DNA of 64,000 nt from Burkholderiales bacterium (GTDB lineage: Bacteria; Pseudomonadota; Gammaproteobacteria; Burkholderiales; Burkholderiaceae_C), in assembly GCA_028868995.1 (NCBI GenBank), contig JAGWTH010000006.1, forward strand, positions 60,073-124,072, in the 5' to 3' direction. Positions 52,826 through 62,847 of this stretch are shown piece after piece. Made by a program: the position numbers and the translations under genes. Each line of letters opens with the position of its first letter. The stretch's first letter is position 1. The notes under the pieces are model-generated. The model made no database searches, had not been told where the DNA came from, and was given only the letters and a program-made list of their open reading frames with translations.

Positions 52826-53692
52826 TCAGAGCCGGACCTGCCCGTCCACGCAGGTGACCGAGGCGCCGCCGATCCAGGTCTCGCCGGCGTCGTCGCGCTC
52901 CACGTGCACCCGGCCCGCGCGCCCGAGCGCCGTGCCCTGGCTCGCGATGTAGCGGCGCGGCGCGATGCCCGCGCCGATCAGCCACTGGGCGAGCGCGGCA
53001 TTGAGGCTGCCAGTGACGGGGTCTTCCGCCATGCCGTTGTTGCCGGGGAAGAAGGCGCGGACCTCGAAGGCGCATTCGTCGCCCTGCGGCCGCGCGCCCA
53101 CCACGCCCACCTTGCCCCGCGGTCCCACCACGCCGATGTCCAGGCCCGCGAGCACCGTGGCATCGGGCTGGAGCGCGAGCACCTGCTCGGCGGACTGCAG
53201 CAGCACGCCGCGCCAGTGGGGGCCGTTGTCGCACCAGGCGTGGTCCACGATGTCGGCGCGCGCGACGCCCAGGCCGCGGGCGATCAGCGCCACGTCTTCC
53301 TCCGGCAGCGGCCCGCCCCGGCGCAGCGGCGGCGCCGCGAAGGCCAGGCGCTGGCCGTCGCGCCGGAGTTTCACCAGGCCCACGCCGCATTCCTGCACGA
53401 CGTGTTCACCGCGCGGACGGCCGCCCGCTTCCAGCCAGGCGTGGCAGCTGCCCAGCGTGGGATGGCCGGCGAAGGGCAGCTCGCGTCCCGGGCTGAAGAT
53501 GCGCACCCGGTAGTCGGCACCCGGCTGGGTGGGCGGCAGTAGGAAGGTGGCCTCGGACAGGTTGGTCCAGTCGGTGAAGCGCTGCATCTCCTCCTCGTCC
53601 AGGCCCTGGCCGTCCAGGACCACCGCGAGCGGGTTACCGCGATAAGGGACTTCGGTGAAGACGTCGACTTGCTTGAAGGGGCGCAGGCGCAT
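52826..53692 (-). CDS. PhzF-family isomerase-like protein (288 aa)
   Basis: Diaminopimelate-epimerase fold: VDVFTEVPYRGNPLAVVLD, DWTNLSEATFLLPP (the catalytic-Glu region), FAGHPTLGSCHAWLE and NNGMAEDPVTGSLNAALAQW. These match the PhzF/YHI9 family. Most members far from phenazine genes have unknown substrates, and no phz genes are present here, so phenazine synthesis is not implied. It sits between an aminotransferase and a VOC protein in the MocR-linked cluster. Confidence 0.88.
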   Translation of the reverse strand: MRLRPFKQVDVFTEVPYRGNPLAVVLDGQGLDEEEMQRFTDWTNLSEATFLLPPTQPGADYRVRIFSPGRELPFAGHPTLGSCHAWLEAGGRPRGEHVVQECGVGLVKLRRDGQRLAFAAPPLRRGGPLPEEDVALIARGLGVARADIVDHAWCDNGPHWRGVLLQSAEQVLALQPDATVLAGLDIGVVGPRGKVGVVGARPQGDECAFEVRAFFPGNNGMAEDPVTGSLNAALAQWLIGAGIAPRRYIASQGTALGRAGRVHVERDDAGETWIGGASVTCVDGQVRL

Positions 53693-53695
53693 GGC

Positions 53696-54910
53696 TCAGC
53701 CTCCCCGGGCGGCGAGGGCGGTGCGTGCGTCCCGGATCGTCGCGGCCAGCGCGGCGATACCCCGGTCGATTTCCTCGGCCGACGCGGTGACGAAGGACAG
53801 GCGCAGCGTCCGCGCGTCGGCCGCACCCGCATAGAAGGGGGCGCCCGGCACGAAGGCGACGCCGCGCTCGACGGCCTGGGGCAGCAGGGTCACCGCATCC
53901 AGGCCGGCGGGCAGGCGCGCCCACAGGAACATGCCGCCGGCGGGCGTGTTCCATTCCACGCCCAGGCCGCGCATCTCGCGCTCGAGCGCCGCCAGCATCG
54001 CGTCGCGCTGCCCCTTGTACAGCGCGCGGATGGTCGGCACGTGCCGCTCGAGGAAGCCGTCGCGCAGCACCTCGGCCACCATCCGCTGGTTGAAGCCGGG
54101 GCTGTGCAGGTCGGCCGCCTGCTTGGCCTGCAGCAGCTTGGGGAACACCGCCGGCGGCGCGACCACGTAGCCCAGGCGCAGGCCCGGCGCCAGCACCTTG
54201 GAGAAGGAGCCCAGGTAGATGGTGCCCTCGGGATGGCGCGCGGCCAGGGGTGCCGGCGGCGGCGCATCGAACCACAGGTCGCCGTAAGGGTTGTCCTCGA
54301 CCAGGGGCAGGGCCAGTTCGCGGGCGGTCTGCACCAGGGCGGCGCGGCGTACCTCGCTCATCGTGCGCCCGGTGGGGTTCTGGAAATTGGGCAGGACGTA
54401 CAGGAAACGCGCCCCGCCGCGTCGGCGCGCGAGGTCGGCCACGGCTATGCCCTCATCGTCGCTCGCGACGCCCACGACCTCGGGCTCCATCGGGCCGAAG
54501 GCCTGCAGCGCGCCGAGGTAGGTCGGCGTCTCCACCAGCACGCGGCTGCCGGGATCGAGCAGCACCTTGGCGACCAGGTCCAGGCCCTGCTGCGAACCGG
54601 TGGTGATCAGCACCTGTTCCGGGCTCACGTCCCAGGGCAGCATGCGCGCCACTTCCTCGCGCAGCGGCCGGTAACCTTCGCTGGCGGCGTACTGGAGCGC
54701 ACCCGGCCCGTCGGCGCGCAGGACTTCCGCGCAGGCGGCGGCGAAGGCCGCGACCGGGAAGGCGCGCGGCGAGGGCAGGCCGCCGGCGAAGCTGATGATG
54801 CCCGGGCGTTCCGTCACCTTGAGGATCTCGCGCAGGACCGAGGGGTTCATGCGCTCGGCGCGGCGCGCCAGGGTCCAGCCCGTGGCGGGCGGCAGGTCGT
54901 GGGGATTCAT
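53696..54910 (-). CDS. Fold-type I PLP aminotransferase, 2-aminoadipate/LysN-like (404 aa)
   Basis: Class I/II aminotransferase without a DNA-binding domain. The N-terminal SFAGGLPSPRAFP motif, TTGSQQGLDLVAKV, VLPNFQNPTGRTMS, EDNPYGDLWFD and the PLP Lys in GSFSKVLAPGLRLGYV are those of LysN and related aromatic or branched-chain transaminases. Its ATG overlaps the EamA-type exporter stop (ATGA). It is probably regulated by the divergent MocR protein, itself an aminotransferase relative. Confidence 0.88.
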   Translation of the reverse strand: MNPHDLPPATGWTLARRAERMNPSVLREILKVTERPGIISFAGGLPSPRAFPVAAFAAACAEVLRADGPGALQYAASEGYRPLREEVARMLPWDVSPEQVLITTGSQQGLDLVAKVLLDPGSRVLVETPTYLGALQAFGPMEPEVVGVASDDEGIAVADLARRRGGARFLYVLPNFQNPTGRTMSEVRRAALVQTARELALPLVEDNPYGDLWFDAPPPAPLAARHPEGTIYLGSFSKVLAPGLRLGYVVAPPAVFPKLLQAKQAADLHSPGFNQRMVAEVLRDGFLERHVPTIRALYKGQRDAMLAALEREMRGLGVEWNTPAGGMFLWARLPAGLDAVTLLPQAVERGVAFVPGAPFYAGAADARTLRLSFVTASAEEIDRGIAALAATIRDARTALAARGG

Positions 54911-55839
54911 CGGGGTTCCAGGGTGGCGGGGAGGATGGAGGGCTGGCGGGCGGCGGCTCGCACGGGCATGCGGCGGCCGACGAACACGGTGGCGATCACG
55001 GCCAGGCCGAAGGCCAGCGTGACGAGGTCGAGACGCTCGCCGAGCAGCGGCACGGCGAACAGCATGCTGAGGAAGGGCTGGGCCAGTTGCACCTGGCTCA
55101 CGCGCACCGTGCCGCCGAGCGCGAGGCCGCGGTACCAGGCGAAGAAGCCGATCCACATCGAGAACAGGGCGACGTAGCCGAAGGCCCACCAGGCGCTGGC
55201 AGGCAGGGGCGCCGCCGGCCGGGTCCACAGGGCCAGGGGCAGCGTGAGCGGCCAGGAGATGACCAGGGCCCAGCAGATCACGTGCTCGGCGCGCATGCGC
55301 TGCGACAGGCGCGCGCCCCAGCCGTAGCCCACCGCCGCGCAGGCCATGGCGGCGAGCAGCAGCGTGTCGGCCAGGTGCAGGCTCAGGCCATCGCCGGAAC
55401 GCAGCAGGGCGAAGGCCACCACCAGGGCGGAGCCCAGGAGCGCACAGGCCCAGAAGCCGGCCGAGGGCCGCTGGCGGTGCAGCAGCGCGCCGACCAGCGC
55501 GGTCGCCAGCGGCAGCACCCCCACGATCACGCTGGCGTGCACGGCCTGCAAGTAGCGCATCGCGATCGAGGTGAAGAGCGGGAAGCCGAACACCACGCCG
55601 CCGGCGGTGAGCGCCAGCGGCCACCAGTCCTCGCGTCGCGGAAGAGGGGCGTGCGTGGCCAGCAGGAACGCGGCCGACAGGGCGGCGGCGACGGCCGCGC
55701 GCCCCATGGCCACGAACAGGCCGGACATCAGCGGGACCTCGGGCGTGCCGACGGCCAGGCGCGTCATCGGCAGCGTGAGCGCGAAGATCGCCACGCCCAG
55801 GAAGCCGAGCCAGAGGCCGCGTCGTTCCGGCGCCTTCAT
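54907..55839 (-). CDS. EamA/DMT-family exporter (310 aa)
   Basis: Ten hydrophobic segments in two EamA repeats: GLWLGFLGVAIFALTLPMTRLA and, in the second half, WWAFGYVALFSMWIGFFAWYRGLALGG. Such proteins export amino acids or other metabolites. The start at 55839 overlaps the LysE stop (ATGA), and its own stop overlaps the aminotransferase start, so three genes are tightly coupled. The C-terminal tail is cytoplasmic and basic. Substrate unknown. Confidence 0.85.
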   Translation of the reverse strand: MKAPERRGLWLGFLGVAIFALTLPMTRLAVGTPEVPLMSGLFVAMGRAAVAAALSAAFLLATHAPLPRREDWWPLALTAGGVVFGFPLFTSIAMRYLQAVHASVIVGVLPLATALVGALLHRQRPSAGFWACALLGSALVVAFALLRSGDGLSLHLADTLLLAAMACAAVGYGWGARLSQRMRAEHVICWALVISWPLTLPLALWTRPAAPLPASAWWAFGYVALFSMWIGFFAWYRGLALGGTVRVSQVQLAQPFLSMLFAVPLLGERLDLVTLAFGLAVIATVFVGRRMPVRAAARQPSILPATLEPR

Positions 55840-56450
55840 ACCGTCAGCATCCAGGCCGCGGTGCTCGCCAGCACCAGGGCCAGCACACGGTTGAACCAGA
55901 GCAGTCGCCGGCCCTGGGCGAGCCAGCCACGCAGGGTGGAGCCGACCAGGGCGTAGGTGAAGTTGCTGCTGAAGGCGAACACCAGCATCACCGCACAGAT
56001 GATCGCCAGCCGCTCGCCGGGATTGGGGGCGGGGCGGCCGGCGGCGTTGACCACCCAGCCCGCGGTGAGGGTCAGGGCCAGCATCCAGGCCTTGATGTTG
56101 AGGAACTGCAGGCCCACGCCCTGCCAGAAGCCCACGCGCAGCCGGCGCGCATCCACTTGCGCCAGCTGGTCGGCCCGCGCGAGCTTCCAGGCCAGCCACA
56201 GCATGTACGCCACACCGGCGAGCTTGAGCGCCCAACGCAGGCCCGGCGCGCCCAGGACGAGCGCGCCCAGGCCCAGGCCGCTGCCGGCCATCAGGAGCGT
56301 CCAGCCGGTCGGCACCGCCAGGCAGAAGCGCAGCGCGGGGCGCAGCCCGCCGTTGGCGGCCAGCGCGGTCGACAGCGTGGTGTTCGGTCCCGGCGAGAAG
56401 CTCATCGCGGTGCAGAACAGCAGCAGGGTCGTGATCTCGCCCGGGTTCAT
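55836..56450 (-). CDS. LysE/RhtB-family amino-acid exporter (204 aa)
   Basis: Six-helix exporter with MSFSPGPNTTLSTALAANGGLRPALRF near the N-terminus (the LysE/RhtB signature) and AYMLWLAWKLARAD. It probably exports an amino acid or derivative. It is the first gene of the minus-strand cluster and is divergent from the MocR gene; the shared 124-base gap carries the MocR-type dyads. Two different exporters in one operon are unusual. Confidence 0.88.
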   Translation of the reverse strand: MNPGEITTLLLFCTAMSFSPGPNTTLSTALAANGGLRPALRFCLAVPTGWTLLMAGSGLGLGALVLGAPGLRWALKLAGVAYMLWLAWKLARADQLAQVDARRLRVGFWQGVGLQFLNIKAWMLALTLTAGWVVNAAGRPAPNPGERLAIICAVMLVFAFSSNFTYALVGSTLRGWLAQGRRLLWFNRVLALVLASTAAWMLTV

Positions 56451-56508
56451 GAGCGGGGTGATTGCGGCGGCATGCGGATCAATGTACCCTTCGGTACCAA
56501 TACACGAC

Positions 56509-56545
56509 CAGTACAGTTTCCCAGTTCACAACCTGAACTGTACTG
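56509..56545. promoter_or_regulatory. Nested dyads, candidate MocR operator
   Basis: An outer inverted repeat CAGTACAGTT (56509-56518) / AACTGTACTG (56536-56545) with a 17-base spacer surrounds an inner one, CAGTTCA (56522-56528) / TGAACTG (56534-56540). The arms share CAGT(A/T)CA-like halves, and GGTACCAATACA precedes them. MocR proteins of the GabR/PdxR type typically bind repeated half-sites in such divergent gaps. Confidence 0.65.
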
Positions 56546-56574
56546 TTCACCATGGCAATACACGGGACCCGACC

Positions 56575-58008
56575 ATGCTGATGAAGGCCACCTCCCAGTC
56601 GCTGACCGAGCAGCTGGCCGGCCGCTTCGCCGAACGCATCCGCAACCGCCTGCTGGCCCCGGGCGCGCGCCTGCCCTCGGTGCGTCAGTGCGCGGAGCAG
56701 CACGGGGTGAGCCCGTCGACCGTGGTGGCCGCCTACGACCAGCTGCTGGCCCAGGGCCTGGTGGAGGCGCGCAAGAACCGCGGCTTCTTCGTCCGGGAAC
56801 TGGCCTCGGCCGCCGACGAGGCCCCGTCCGAGGCGACGCCCCAGGGCTGGAGCGCGGCGCACTGGATCGTGGCGCGGCGCGGGCCCGCCCCGGTGGACGC
56901 GACCGCGCTGATCCGCGGCATGTTCCACAAGATCAGCGACAAGCCGCAGCCGGGCATGGGCGTGTTTCCCTCGGACTGGCTCGAGTCCACGTTCATGCCG
57001 GCGGCCGTGCGCAAGGTGACGAACACGCGCGCCCTGCACGACTTCTCCCTGCAGTACGGCGAACCCCTGGGTGACTCCGGCCTGCGCCGCGCGCTGGCGA
57101 ACAAGCTGGCGGGCCTGGACGTGCCGGCCTCGCCCGAGCAGATCATCACCTCGGTGGGGGCGACCCACGCGCTGGACATCGTGAGCCGCACGCTGCTGCG
57201 CCCCGGCGACCCGGTGATGGTGGAGGAGCCGGGCTGGGCGGTGGAGTTCGCGCGGCTGAACGCGCTGGGCATGCGCCTGCTGCCCGTGCCGCGCCGCGCC
57301 GACGGCCCGGACCTGGAGGTGATGGCGAAGTACTGCGAGGTGCACAAGCCCAAGCTGTACGTGAGCGTCAGCGTCTTCCACAACCCCACCAGCTACTGCC
57401 TCAGCCCCGGCAGCGCGCACCGCCTGCTGCAGCTGGCGCAGCAGCACGACTTCCACATCGTCGAGGACGACACCTACAGCCACATCGCGCCCGCGCATGC
57501 GACCCGCCTGTCCGCGCTGGACGGGCTGCGGCGCACGATCTACGTGGGCGGCTTCGCCAAGATCCTGGCGCCCAACTGGCGAATCGGCTTCCTGGCCGCG
57601 CCGCCGGCCCTGGTGGAGCGCTTGCTGGACACCAAGCTGCTGGCCACGCTGACCACGCCGGCCCTGCTGGAGAAGGCGCTGGCGCTGTGCATCGAGCAGG
57701 GGCAGCTGCGCCGCCACAGCGAGCGCATCCGCACCCGCCTGGACCTGGCCCGCGCGCGCAGCGTCAAGCTGGCGCTGAACGCCGGCTGCCGCTTCGCCGC
57801 CGAGCCGGCGGGCCTGTTCGGCTGGGTGGACACCGGCGTCGATACCGATGCCCTGTCGCAGCGCATGCTGGACGAGGGCTACCTGCTGGCGCCGGGCGCG
57901 CTGTTCCACGCCGAGCGCACGCCCAGCACCCTCATGCGGATCAACTTCGCGACCACGCAGGACGCGGCGTTCTGGAAGAAGTACGCGGAGCTGGTGAAGC
58001 GGATGTAG
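56575..58008 (+). CDS. MocR-family regulator: GntR DNA-binding domain fused to an aminotransferase-like domain (477 aa)
   Basis: Residues ~8-75 form a GntR winged helix (LTEQLAGRFAERIRNRLLAPGARLPSVRQCAEQHGVSPSTVVAAYDQL). A linker leads to a fold-type I aminotransferase domain with SVGATHALDIVSRTLL, VSVFHNPTSYCLS, EDDTYSHIAP and the PLP Lys in YVGGFAKILAPNWRIGF. Such proteins bind PLP plus an amino compound and control a divergent gene set, here LysE-EamA-aminotransferase-PhzF and more. The ATG at 56575 is used; a second Met (56581) is two codons on. Confidence 0.9.
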   Translation: MLMKATSQSLTEQLAGRFAERIRNRLLAPGARLPSVRQCAEQHGVSPSTVVAAYDQLLAQGLVEARKNRGFFVRELASAADEAPSEATPQGWSAAHWIVARRGPAPVDATALIRGMFHKISDKPQPGMGVFPSDWLESTFMPAAVRKVTNTRALHDFSLQYGEPLGDSGLRRALANKLAGLDVPASPEQIITSVGATHALDIVSRTLLRPGDPVMVEEPGWAVEFARLNALGMRLLPVPRRADGPDLEVMAKYCEVHKPKLYVSVSVFHNPTSYCLSPGSAHRLLQLAQQHDFHIVEDDTYSHIAPAHATRLSALDGLRRTIYVGGFAKILAPNWRIGFLAAPPALVERLLDTKLLATLTTPALLEKALALCIEQGQLRRHSERIRTRLDLARARSVKLALNAGCRFAAEPAGLFGWVDTGVDTDALSQRMLDEGYLLAPGALFHAERTPSTLMRINFATTQDAAFWKKYAELVKRM

Positions 58009-58017
58009 CGCGCGCCC

Positions 58018-59892
58018 TCAGGACCGGCTCAGCGCTTCCCAGCGCTCGAGGGCGTCCATCAGCTGCAGCTCGATCTCGTCGTAGCGCGCGACGAGCCGGT
58101 TCGCGCGCTCCGGGTCGTCGCGGTAGACCGCACCCGCGGCGAGTTCGGCCTGGACGTCCTTCTGTTCTTTCTCGAGCGCGTCGATCAGCTCGGGCAGGGC
58201 TTCCAGTTCGCGCTGCTCCTTGTAGCCCAGCTTGCGCTTCGCGGGTGCCGCCGCCGGCGCCGGGGCGGGCACGGCGGCGGGCGGGGGCGATTCCGGCTGC
58301 GGCGCGCCGCGTGCCGCCGCGAGCTCGCGGGCCCGGCGCGACTGCGTGAGCCAGTCCTCCACGCCGCCTTCGTATTCGCGCCAGCGGCCGTCGCCCTCGA
58401 ACGCGATGGTGCTGGTGACCACGTTGTCGAGGAAGGTCCGGTCGTGGCTCACCAGGAACACCGTGCCCTCGTAGTCCTGCAGCAGTTCCTCCAGCAGCTC
58501 CAGCGTGTCGATGTCGAGGTCGTTGGTGGGCTCGTCGAGCACCAGCACGTTGGCCGGGCGCGCGAACAGGCGCGCCAGCAGCAACCGGTTGCGCTCGCCG
58601 CCGGAGAGCGACCGCACCGGCGAGGTGGCGCGCGCGGGCGAGAACAGGAAATCGCCCAGGTAGCTCTTGACGTGCTTGCGCTGGCGGCCGATCTCGATCC
58701 ACTCGCTGCCGGGGCTGATGAAGTCCTCCAGCGTCGCGTCGGGGTCGAGGGCGCTGCGCATCTGGTCGAAATAGGCCACCTGCAGGTTGCTGCCCAGGCG
58801 CGCGCGGCCGCTGTCGGGGGCGAGCTCGCCCAGGATCAGCTTCAGCAGCGTGGTCTTGCCGGCGCCGTTCGGCCCGACCAGGCCCACCTTGTCGCCGCGC
58901 AGGAGGGTGGCGCTGAAGTCGCGTACGACGACCCGGTCGCCGAAGGCCTTGGAGACGTGGGTAAGTTCCGCGACGATCTTGCCGCTGGGCTGGCCGGTGG
59001 CCACCTCCATGCTGACGCGGCCCAGGGCTTCGCGGCGTGCGGCCCGCCGGGAGCGCAGCTGCTCCAGCCGCGTGATGCGGCCCTGCGCGCGGGTGCGGCG
59101 CGCCTCCACCCCCTTGCGCACCCACACCTCCTCCTGCGCGAGCAGCTTGTCGGCCCTGGCGTTGATGACCGCCTCCTGGGCCAGCTGCTCCTGCTTGAGG
59201 GCCTGGTACTGGCTGAAGTTGCCGGGATAGGTCAGCAGCTTGCCGCGATCGAGCTCCACGATGCGCGTGGCCACGCGGTCCAGGAAGGCGCGGTCGTGGG
59301 TGATCAGCACCACGCTGCCGCGGAATTCCAGCAGCAGGTTCTCCAGCCACTCGATGGAGTCCAGGTCCAGGTGGTTGGTCGGCTCGTCCAGCAGCAGCAC
59401 GTCGGGGCGGCGCACCAGGGCCTGGGCGAGCGCCACGCGCTTGCGGTTGCCGCCGGAGAGGGTGCCGATGCGCGCCTCGGCTTCCAGGTGCAGCCGGTGC
59501 AGGGTCTCGTCGACGCGCTGGCGCCAGTTCCAGCCGTCCTGGGCCTCGATGCGGGCCTGCAGCGCGTCGAGGTCGCCGCGGCCGTGGCTGTAGTCGTCGA
59601 TCAGCGCGATCACGTCGGCCAGGCCGGACTGCACGGCCTCGAACACCGTGGCGTCGTCGGGCAGCTGCGGCTCCTGCGCCACGAACGCGGTGTGCAGGCC
59701 CTGCTGGCGCTGCACTTCGCCGTCGTCCGGGCGTTCCTGGCCGGCGAGGATGCGCAGCAGCGAGGACTTGCCCGCGCCGTTGCGGCCGATCAGGCCCACC
59801 CGCTCGCCGGCTTCCAGGGAAAAGTCGGCGTGGTCCAGGAGGGGCACGTGGCCGAAGGCCAGTTGCGCGTCGGCGAGGGTGATCAGGGCCAT
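58018..59892 (-). CDS. uup: ABC-F ATPase Uup (624 aa)
   Basis: A soluble duplicated ATPase with no membrane segments. First domain: Walker [17 protein letters not shown], signature [15 protein letters not shown], Walker [15 protein letters not shown]. Second domain: [44 protein letters not shown]. The ~80-residue C-terminal region after a Pro/Ala linker ([24 protein letters not shown]) is the coiled-coil DNA-binding domain of Uup. The family acts on ribosomes and on replication intermediates. I start at 59892 ([10 protein letters not shown]) because the upstream in-frame sequence is not conserved-looking. Confidence 0.92.
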   Translation of the reverse strand: MALITLADAQLAFGHVPLLDHADFSLEAGERVGLIGRNGAGKSSLLRILAGQERPDDGEVQRQQGLHTAFVAQEPQLPDDATVFEAVQSGLADVIALIDDYSHGRGDLDALQARIEAQDGWNWRQRVDETLHRLHLEAEARIGTLSGGNRKRVALAQALVRRPDVLLLDEPTNHLDLDSIEWLENLLLEFRGSVVLITHDRAFLDRVATRIVELDRGKLLTYPGNFSQYQALKQEQLAQEAVINARADKLLAQEEVWVRKGVEARRTRAQGRITRLEQLRSRRAARREALGRVSMEVATGQPSGKIVAELTHVSKAFGDRVVVRDFSATLLRGDKVGLVGPNGAGKTTLLKLILGELAPDSGRARLGSNLQVAYFDQMRSALDPDATLEDFISPGSEWIEIGRQRKHVKSYLGDFLFSPARATSPVRSLSGGERNRLLLARLFARPANVLVLDEPTNDLDIDTLELLEELLQDYEGTVFLVSHDRTFLDNVVTSTIAFEGDGRWREYEGGVEDWLTQSRRARELAAARGAPQPESPPPAAVPAPAPAAAPAKRKLGYKEQRELEALPELIDALEKEQKDVQAELAAGAVYRDDPERANRLVARYDEIELQLMDALERWEALSRS

Positions 59893-60005
59893 GGGGGTCG
59901 CGGGAAAGCCAGCGAGCGTATCACCGCTGTCGCTGGCGCAGTGCGCCCCTACCGGGTGCCCGGGGGCTTGGCTATAGTCGGGCGGGCCGCACAAGGAGGG
60001 GTTCC

Positions 60006-60458
60006 GTGGAATTGAACGTCAATGGGGCGCGCCTGCAGGTGCAGGCGGATCCGGCGATGCCCCTGCTGTGGGTGCTGCGGGACCTGCTGCAGCTCACCGG
60101 AACCAAGTTCGGCTGCGGCGTGGCGGCCTGCGGCGCCTGCACCGTGCGCGTGAACGGGCAGGCCGTGCGCTCCTGCGTGCTCCCGGTGGGCAGCGTGGCC
60201 GGCAAGGCCATCCAGACCATCGAGGGGCTGGGCACGAGCGGCAAGCCGCACCCGGTGCAGGTTGCCTGGATCGCGGAGCAGGTGCCCCAGTGCGGCTACT
60301 GCCAGAGCGGCATGCTGATGGCGGCGGCGGCCCTGCTGGAGAAGAAGCCGCGTCCGACCGACGCCGACATCGACCAGGCCATGACGAACATCTGCCGCTG
60401 CGGGACCTACCAGCGGGTGCGCCAGGCGATCAAGCGCGCCGCGGGGCTGAAGAAGTGA
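60006..60458 (+). CDS. (2Fe-2S) subunit of a molybdenum hydroxylase, IorA/CoxS-like (150 aa)
   Basis: Small electron-transfer subunit with two [2Fe-2S] clusters: [22 protein letters not shown] (plant-ferredoxin type) and CGYCQSGML ... [11 protein letters not shown] (C-terminal helical type), all eight Cys present. GTG start at 60006 after AAGGAGGGG. A -10-like TATAGT is at 59973-59978. The stop overlaps the next GTG (GTGA). Closest relatives I know are isoquinoline 1-oxidoreductase alpha subunits and aldehyde dehydrogenase small subunits. Confidence 0.9.
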   Translation: MELNVNGARLQVQADPAMPLLWVLRDLLQLTGTKFGCGVAACGACTVRVNGQAVRSCVLPVGSVAGKAIQTIEGLGTSGKPHPVQVAWIAEQVPQCGYCQSGMLMAAAALLEKKPRPTDADIDQAMTNICRCGTYQRVRQAIKRAAGLKK

Positions 60459-62725
60459 GGCGCCGCAGCTGGCTGCTGGGAACGACCGCGGGCGCGGGTG
60501 CGCTGCTCGTGGGATGGGTCGTCCTGCCCGCGCGCTCGCGCGTCGGGCTCGCCTCCATGCTGGAAGCCGGCGAAGACGGGATCTCCCTCAATGGCTGGAT
60601 CGGCATCTATCCCGACAGCAGCGTCTTGCTGGCCATGCCGCGCAGCGAGATGGGGCAGGGCGTGTACACGGCCCTACCGCAACTGGCCGCCGAGGAGCTC
60701 GACGTGCCGCTGGCCAGCGTGCGCATCCAGCAGGCCGGCTGGAATTCGGTGTACGGCAACGTGGCCATGCTGGAGGCCAACCTCCCGTTCCACCCGCTGG
60801 ACGAGGAGCGCGAGGACGGTTTCGGCCGGGTGCACGCCGCGCGCTGGCTGGTCGGCAAGGTGGCGCGCGAGCTGGGTCTCAACGTGACCGGGGGCTCGTC
60901 CAGCGTGGCGGATGCCTGGGACGCGGTGCGCGAGGCCGCGGCGACGGCGCGCGCCTGCCTGATGGGCGCTGCCTCGCTGCAATGGAGGCTGCCGGTCGAC
61001 GAATTGCGGACGGTGGACGGCGTGGTCTCGCACCCTTCGGGGCTGTCACGCAGCTATGGCGAGCTGGCGCGCTTCGCGGCCGCGACGCCGCCGGGCGACG
61101 TGCGGCTCAAGGACCGCAAGCACTGGCGCGTGATCGGCCAGCCGGTGCCCAGGCTGGACCTGGATGCGAAGGTCAACGGCACCGCCCGCTTCGGGCTGGA
61201 CGTGCGCCTGCCCGGCATGCGCTTCGCCGCCCTGCGGCTGGCGCCGACGCTGGGCGGGGCGCCCGGCCGCGTCGACGCGCAGGCGGCGCTGGCGCAGCCC
61301 GGCGTGCAGCGCGTCGTGACCCTTCCGCCCTACGGCGGTGCTTCAGGCGGCATCGCGGTGGTGGCGGACAGCTACTGGCGGGCGCAGCAGGCTGCGCTGG
61401 CCGTGGATGTGGACTGGCTGCCGCGTCCCGGCCAGGCGCCGGACTCCGCGCAGGTGGAGCAGGCGCTGCGCGACGCGGTGAAGCACCGCACCGGCCATCG
61501 CTTCTACGAGCATGGCGACGTGGACCCTGCCGCGGCCGGCGGAGGCCGCACCCTGGAGTCCTGGTACAGCGCGCCTTATCTTGCGCATGCGGCGCTGGAG
61601 CCGATGAACGCCACCGCCCGCATCGCGGACGGCCGGGTGGAAGTCTGGGCGCCGACCCAGGTGCCCGGCATGGGCCGGGCCGCCGCGGCGCAGGTTGCCG
61701 GCGTGCCGGAAGATCGCGTGGAGCTGCACGTGACGCTGCTCGGTGGCGGCTTCGGGCGGCGGCTGGAGGTGGATTACGTCGCGCAGGCCGTGCGCGTCGC
61801 CATGGATGTGCCCGGCACGCCGGTGCAGCTGATCTGGCCGCGCGAGCAGGACATGCGCAACGACTTCTACCGGCCGATGCACGTCGCGCGCATGAGGACC
61901 GTCCTGGATGCCTCGGGGCAACCGGTCTCCCTGCAGGTCAAGTCCGCCGGCGATGCGATCTCGCCGCGTTGGATGGAGCGCGCCCTGCCGGCGCTGGCCG
62001 GGCCGATCGAGCTGCCGGACAAGACCGCCGCGGAGGGGCTTTTCGACCAGCCCTATGGCTTCGCGCACCAGCGCATGGAGCATGTCTTCACGCACAGCGA
62101 CGTGCCGGTGGGCTTCTGGCGGTCCGTCGGACATTCGCACAATGCGTTCTTCCTCGAGTCCTTCGTGGACGAGATCGCCGCGCAGCTCGGGCGGGATCCC
62201 GTTGAACTGCGGCGGGACCTGCTGAAGGATGCGCCGCGCTGCCTGGCCGTGCTGGAACTGGCGGCCCGCATGGCCGGCTGGGGCACGCGACGGTTGCAGG
62301 CGGGTCGCGCGCTAGGGGTCGCGCTGCACGAATCCTTCGGATCGATCGTGGCGCAGGTGGTGGAGGTCTCGCTGGACCAGGGCGTGCCCCGGGTCCATCG
62401 CGTGGTCTGCGCCATCGACTGCGGAACGGTGGTCAACCCGCAGATCGTGGCCCAGCAGATGGAAGGGGCCGTGGTCTTCGGCCTGACCGCCGCCCTGCAT
62501 GGGCGCATCGACATCCGCGACGGTGCCGTCCAGCAGGCGAACTTCCCCGATTACCGGATGCTGCAACTGGCTTCCGCGCCCGTCGTGGAAACGTACATCG
62601 TGCCCTCGGAGCGTCCGCCTTCCGGGGTCGGAGAGCCGGGTGTGCCCCCCGTGGCGCCGGCGGTGGCAGGCGCGTTGTTCGCCCTCACGGGCCGGCGCCA
62701 CCGCTCGTTACCTTTCGCGGTCTAG
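60455..62725 (+). CDS. Molybdopterin-binding subunit of an aldehyde/isoquinoline-oxidoreductase-type enzyme (756 aa)
   Basis: Large subunit, probably exported: [19 protein letters not shown] is a twin-arginine-like signal. Motifs of the xanthine-oxidase family include [19 protein letters not shown] [40 protein letters not shown] (Moco site), [14 protein letters not shown] and [17 protein letters not shown]. The last region includes [18 protein letters not shown] with the expected Glu. Without a cytochrome subunit or FAD subunit adjacent, the electron acceptor is unclear. It ends 22 bases before the rRNA promoter array. Confidence 0.88.
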   Translation: MRRRSWLLGTTAGAGALLVGWVVLPARSRVGLASMLEAGEDGISLNGWIGIYPDSSVLLAMPRSEMGQGVYTALPQLAAEELDVPLASVRIQQAGWNSVYGNVAMLEANLPFHPLDEEREDGFGRVHAARWLVGKVARELGLNVTGGSSSVADAWDAVREAAATARACLMGAASLQWRLPVDELRTVDGVVSHPSGLSRSYGELARFAAATPPGDVRLKDRKHWRVIGQPVPRLDLDAKVNGTARFGLDVRLPGMRFAALRLAPTLGGAPGRVDAQAALAQPGVQRVVTLPPYGGASGGIAVVADSYWRAQQAALAVDVDWLPRPGQAPDSAQVEQALRDAVKHRTGHRFYEHGDVDPAAAGGGRTLESWYSAPYLAHAALEPMNATARIADGRVEVWAPTQVPGMGRAAAAQVAGVPEDRVELHVTLLGGGFGRRLEVDYVAQAVRVAMDVPGTPVQLIWPREQDMRNDFYRPMHVARMRTVLDASGQPVSLQVKSAGDAISPRWMERALPALAGPIELPDKTAAEGLFDQPYGFAHQRMEHVFTHSDVPVGFWRSVGHSHNAFFLESFVDEIAAQLGRDPVELRRDLLKDAPRCLAVLELAARMAGWGTRRLQAGRALGVALHESFGSIVAQVVEVSLDQGVPRVHRVVCAIDCGTVVNPQIVAQQMEGAVVFGLTAALHGRIDIRDGAVQQANFPDYRMLQLASAPVVETYIVPSERPPSGVGEPGVPPVAPAVAGALFALTGRRHRSLPFAV

Positions 62726-62743
62726 CTGCCCGGGTTTTCCCTG

Positions 62744-62770
62744 TGCTATAGTCGCGGGCTCCGCTGACGA
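62744..62770 (+). promoter_or_regulatory. rRNA promoter module 1
   Basis: Extended -10 TGCTATAGT (62744-62752), followed by a GC-rich discriminator GTCGCGGGCTCCGCTGACGA (62751-62770, overlapping the hexamer). It is the first of three modules at 101-bp spacing. The -35 region is weak. Confidence 0.6.
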
Positions 62771-62847
62771 CGGTGCTGCACCAAGCAGGCCGAAGACGGC
62801 GGAGAAAAAAAGAGCCGCGAGTTTCGACGGACGATCAAAAGTCGGTA

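Noticed and set aside
52826..53692. Phenazine biosynthesis
   Set aside because: PhzF-family proteins occur widely without phenazine genes, and phzA-E/G are not present here.
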